From contig CM020620.1 in assembly GCA_009829735.1 (NCBI GenBank), forward strand, positions 17,008,354 to 17,072,353: a stretch of DNA of 64,000 nucleotides, read 5' to 3'. How positions within the stretch are numbered: position 1 is the stretch's first letter; each line of letters begins with the position of its first letter. The notes below the pieces were generated by a model. That model had not been told where the DNA came from. It worked only from the letters and a program-made list of their open reading frames with translations, and did not search any database. Made by a program: the position numbers and the translations under genes. This DNA comes from Pyropia yezoensis (Eukaryota; Rhodophyta; Bangiophyceae; Bangiales; Bangiaceae). Below, piece by piece: positions 60,270 to 64,000 of the stretch.

Positions 60270-60539
60270 GGCGGGCGGGAAGGGTAGGTGGTGGTGGTGT
60301 GCGTGAGTGACGGCGCGCGGGAGAGGGCAGCGAGCCCCGCACCCGGCGAAGCCAGGCAGGGGCCGCACGCGGGAAAGAAGTGAGCGCGCGGGCAGGTTGG
60401 CGCGGGCGGGAAGGGGACGGTGACCACGGCGATGGGAAACGGGTCGGGCTTCCCGCGCAGGACGGCGTGCCACCCCCCCACTCAAATCGGCGGACGGCAC
60501 CCCCCCCCCTCTGACCGTGTTGCACGGGGGGGGGTGCGC
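60270..60539. other. Upstream of the Pro-rich gene
   Basis: No gene. Contains CGGGCGGGAAG words repeated around 60274 and 60407, perhaps promoter-proximal. Confidence 0.35.
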
Positions 60540-61150
60540 CTGGTGCAAACGCCACCACCCCCCCCCCCCCCTCAGAACGCGATCCAGGGGGGTGGCCCCC
60601 CTCTCAGATCCGGGTGGGTGGGGGGGCACCCCCCACCCCTCCTGCACTATTCAGGGGGGGGGGCACAGGGCGATCCACGTTGCAACCCACGCACCCCCCC
60701 CCCCAGAAGCGCTCTCTCGCGCCACCCCCCCCGCCCCCCCGCCAATCGGCCGCCCCATCGTCCCGCGGGGTGTCCCCCCCCCTCACAATCAAGCGTTGGG
60801 CGGGGGGGGAGCCGCCCCCCACGTCACCTGCCCTGTTCAGGGGGGGGGGGCACAGCGCGACACACAATCTAACCTACGCACCCCCCCCCCTGGAGTGCCC
60901 TCCCGCGCACCCCCCCCGCCCCCCCGGCAATTCGGTGCCCTCCCGCCAGTCCGGCGCCCCATCGTCCCGCCTAGTGTCCTCCCCCCCCTTGAACCAAGCG
61001 CTGGGCGGGGGAGGACGCTCCCCTCGCCTCCTGCAGACTTCAGGGGGGGGGGGGCACAGCGCGGTACACCATCCAGCACACACACACACCCCCAGGAGCA
61101 ACCTCCCCAGCCGCCCCTCCGCCAACCCGCCAATCCGGCGCCCCCTGGTT
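60540..61150. repeat. Tandem repeats of about 185-210 bp with facing C and G tracts
   Basis: Three units anchored by TTCAGGGGGGGGGGCACAG at about 60650, 60836 and 61049. Each unit carries several C8-C11 runs and a G10-G12 run, so it can fold back on itself. Flanking words (GCCCCATCGTCCCG, CCAATCGG/CCAATCCGG) also recur. Open frames here are artefacts. Confidence 0.75.
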
Positions 61151-63529
61151 CTGCCAATCAGGCGGGCGGATCGCCCAACCCCCCCCCACCACCACGCACG
61201 AAAGGGGGCGGCCGCCAAACGAGTCTTCTGCGCGCCCGCGCTCAGCAACGACTCCCCTCGATCCCGGCCACCCTCCCGCTGGCCGCGGACGGCGGTTTTT
61301 GTGGCGCGGGGGGCGCGACACACCCCGCCCAGGCGCTGTAGGCCAACATGGGGCCGATGTCGCGGGAGCCAGCCCCCCCTCCCCTTCGCCCCCCCCCCCC
61401 CCCGCCCCAGGTCGACGACCCGGCGGCGCCAGACGCTCCCGGGAAAGCGTCCAGGCGCCAACGGGAGGCGTGCGGGGGCGCTCACAGCGCGGCGCTGTGG
61501 TCGCCACTGACCGGCAGCCGCTCAGGAGACGAGCCTGTGCGCCACACACGCACGCTTCAACGCCTGCTGGAAACGATCACGAAATATCTCCCAGGGACTG
61601 AGGGGGCGTGGAGGACCATGCTCGGCCACGCGCCACCAATGGCAGGCCTCGGCGGGCTGCCATCGCTGAGGTTGGGATTCACACGCACGCCAACATGGGG
61701 ACGTGGCCCGCCACGGCTGCGTCGTGGCACGCCGAGGGCTCCATTTTAAGAAAATTGACCAGCGACGACCGCTTCTCGATCGCCCATGATCGCCCATGAC
61801 CGGCTAGGATCGCGCGTGATCACCGACGTGTCACGCCATACAGCCATGCACCGAGCGACGATTGCGCTTCGAAAGCCGGTCGATTGACAGCGTGCACTCG
61901 ATACACGCAACACGCCAGGCAGCCAAGTGTTACATGTTTTAAAAAATGGAAAACAGTGGAACGTCGCTATGTGTGTCGGTGCCCAATCGTATACCGCCCG
62001 TTGACGCCGTTCTACACAAGTCCATCCGAATCGGTTGGGGCACCAGGTTTGTAAATGGGCACTCCACTCACAGGCCGCCACGTGCCATACGTGGCATCCT
62101 AGAATGAATATTTGGGGCGTTCGGATGGACGTGGTTAGCTGTGCTCTAAGCAGACGGGACAAAACTGGAAAAGCTGCACTATTTGAAGAGTAACATGGCG
62201 CGTTGCGAGCACTGCGGGATTCACTTTGGATCCTCGCAGCAATTCATCCGTGGCACGTAGCAGGAGAACCACGCCCGAGAGAAACCCCAATGTGCGCCAC
62301 ACGGCGTTTCGTCGACGCTTCCTGGAAACAGGGATGGACCGATTTGGAACAGTCTTGAATGCACTCTTATGAACCCTGTCCATGGCGATCGTGCAAGCAC
62401 GACTCAAAACTCATCCGGGAGCATCAAACGCGAGCTTTCCTTGACAAAGATACTATGTCTTTTCTCAGGCAACATGTTTTTTCCAACGACCCTCCGAAGC
62501 GTTCGGAGGACCATCCCAGAAACTTCTGCAAGAACTGCTTCAGTATGGTAGAAGAGAGGCCTTGGAAGCGTTCTCAGAGGAACACTGTACAGTTGCCAGT
62601 TTAAGTTATGTGAGGAACTGGTTGATTAATTGTGTGCATTAAATATCAACTGCAAACTTTTGAGCTCGGATTGAAGAATGTTGGCGGCTTGTGCATGCTG
62701 ACTCAACAGCGAGGTTTTGAGCTCGGATTGAAGAATATTTGGTAGCTTGCGGTGGGAACTCTCTGTGCCCGCAATACGATTTCGCGAATGGCGACGACCC
62801 TCACTGGCTGCGCTCTGGACGACGCTGCTCAGTTCTGGAAAGCTCTTTCGCTCCAGTCCCGACCACCCATGAGAGCAACGGGGGGCGCGGGCACTTTGTT
62901 GAATGTCGAGCAATCAAACTGGGACTGGTGCTTCACTGGCGCACAGTGGGGAGCTTCGCGGTCGTTTGCTCCTGCGGCGTGGAACCGGCGGAGTCTTGCA
63001 AAGATCCAAAGTGAATTCCGCAATGCTCGCTATACGTCATGTCATTCTTTGAAGTAAAGCACTCGTGCTCGATATATGTGTCTACAGGACCGAGGCCAGA
63101 CCATCGTGTAAAGGACTCTGACAAGCGGGGCGCGAAAATATTTCAAGACGCGACAGATTGTGAGAAGGCTTACTTCTGCGCCTTTGCTGGGACCGAAGGA
63201 TACTGGACTGTTTAGCAAAAAGGCTCTATATATGATCCGTGAGGACTTCTGTAATGTGTACATACCTGACAAACCTATACTTTAATTCTCCTACTGCACT
63301 GTACGGCTCTCCAGTGGTCGACAATATCGCGCATTTTTGAGGACTAGGCCCGACGAGCAAAGAGCAATAGAACCTGAATGTTATTTTTCTGTTTTCTCTG
63401 GTTATACTCTGAGCACTCCCGGCACGGGTGCGCACGGGGTGTATTGAGGCTTGAAGGGCTGATCTCGTCCATCGCTATGGACGTGTGTCCGTGGAACAGG
63501 GATCAGTTGCACCTGAAGCCAAAAAGGAA
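61151..63529. other. Intergenic, no supported gene
   Basis: GC falls at about 61750. A stray inverted-repeat end (GGGACAAAACTGGAAAAGCT, about 62157-62176) resembles the TATTGCAG family terminus. TTTTGAGCTCGGATTGAAGA occurs twice (about 62657 and 62713). Confidence 0.4.
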
Positions 63530-63867
63530 TATTGCTAATTTCCCAATTTTATCCGACCTGATCAAAGTCAAGACTGGGTACGGGTCAGCTTCCCATTGGC
63601 CAATGGGCTGAATAGATGGCTGTGAAGTTGCTTCTCAGTCTTGATCCTGATCTTGACTTCGCTCGCAGCGGACAAAGCGCGGGTCTTTTCATGTATACTT
63701 CTCTCCCGGTCATATCAAAGTCAAGACTGGGTCCGGGTCAGCTTCCCATTGGCCGATGGGCTGAATAGATGGCTGTGAGGTTGCTTCTCAGTCTTGATCC
63801 TGATCTTGACTTCGCCCGGAGCGGACATAGGGCGGGTCTTTTGATGTACATTTCTTTCGCGGTCATT
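63530..63867. repeat. Two tandem 153-bp units related to inverted-repeat copy D
   Basis: Units 63561-63713 and 63714-63867 both start ATCAAAGTCAAGACTGGGT and end near TCTTTTSATGTA. Within a unit GTCAAGACTG and CAGTCTTGATC pair as inverted repeats. The left border TATTGCTAATTTCCCAATTT resembles the end of copy D (46562), and the interior aligns to it. Confidence 0.75.
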
Positions 63868-64000
63868 GAGTTCTAAGAGACGTTCCGAGACAATGTGACG
63901 GCGATGTGGCGAAGCGATTGTGGCGCCACATCCATCAAGCCGTTCCGAGACATCCTCGCAGTCAGACTTTTATGGCAACGCGCAGTGCATGAATTCAGCC
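63868..64000. other. Right edge of window, nothing recognised
   Basis: Short stretch with the duplicated words CCGTTCCGAGACA and CGTTCCGAGACA. No gene. Confidence 0.3.

Noticed and set aside
55304-61783. The 20-nt repeat as terminal inverted repeats of the Harbinger element
   Set aside because: The two copies are in direct, not inverted, orientation, so they cannot be its terminal inverted repeats.

Overview
This is nuclear DNA from a GC-rich photosynthetic eukaryote, probably an alga. Evidence: a plastid-type DUF1995 protein with a transit-like N-terminus, a mitochondrial m-AAA (FtsH/AFG3-type) protease, an isolated Pol III-type tRNA gene, short spliceosomal introns, a secreted Hedgehog/intein (Hint) protein and several classes of eukaryotic transposon. 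Proteins are rich in Ala, Gly and Pro and are interrupted by long G or C homopolymers. A Bangiales red alga (Porphyra/Pyropia type) fits, but that is inference; no species marker is present.

Layout. 1-5.3 kb: tyrosine-recombinase (DIRS/PAT-like) retrotransposon with gag-like, RT/RNase H/methyltransferase-like and recombinase frames, ending in a split direct repeat and abutting an older 545-bp repeat whose second copy lies 1.34 kb downstream. 7.5-15.3 kb: short inverted-repeat elements, a dead Tc1/mariner copy, a 3' fragment of a NAPE-PLD-like gene, a two-exon membrane protein and a two-exon secreted cysteine-containing protein. 15.8-25 kb: gene-dense block (DUF1995, m-AAA protease, Hint protein, RRM protein). 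25.4-32.5 kb: minisatellites, an acetoacetyl-CoA synthetase remnant and a huge ankyrin gene with 37 nearly identical repeats. 33.9-42.2 kb: minus-strand cluster (HSDL2-like dehydrogenase, hotdog thioesterase, MFS transporter) full of homopolymers that break reading frames. 43-53 kb: mostly non-coding, less GC-rich DNA with one tRNA-Thr and copies of one inverted-repeat family. 53-54.6 kb: a second MFS transporter. 55.8-60.3 kb: PIF/Harbinger block with DDE transposase and a convergent Myb/SANT-like partner. 60.5-64 kb: C/G-tract tandem repeats and further short repeats.

How the genes relate. Host genes look like unrelated housekeeping or membrane functions: plastid DUF1995 protein, mitochondrial quality-control protease, lipid and acyl-CoA enzymes (NAPE-PLD fragment, HSDL2-like SDR, hotdog thioesterase, acetoacetyl-CoA synthetase remnant) and two transporters. 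No operon-like logic applies. The SDR and thioesterase are neighbours on one strand and both fit acyl-CoA metabolism, which is suggestive only. Working units visible as systems are the mobile elements: the retrotransposon with two successive -1 frame steps, and the Harbinger transposase/Myb pair, whose convergent 3' ends carry a near-perfect inverted repeat.
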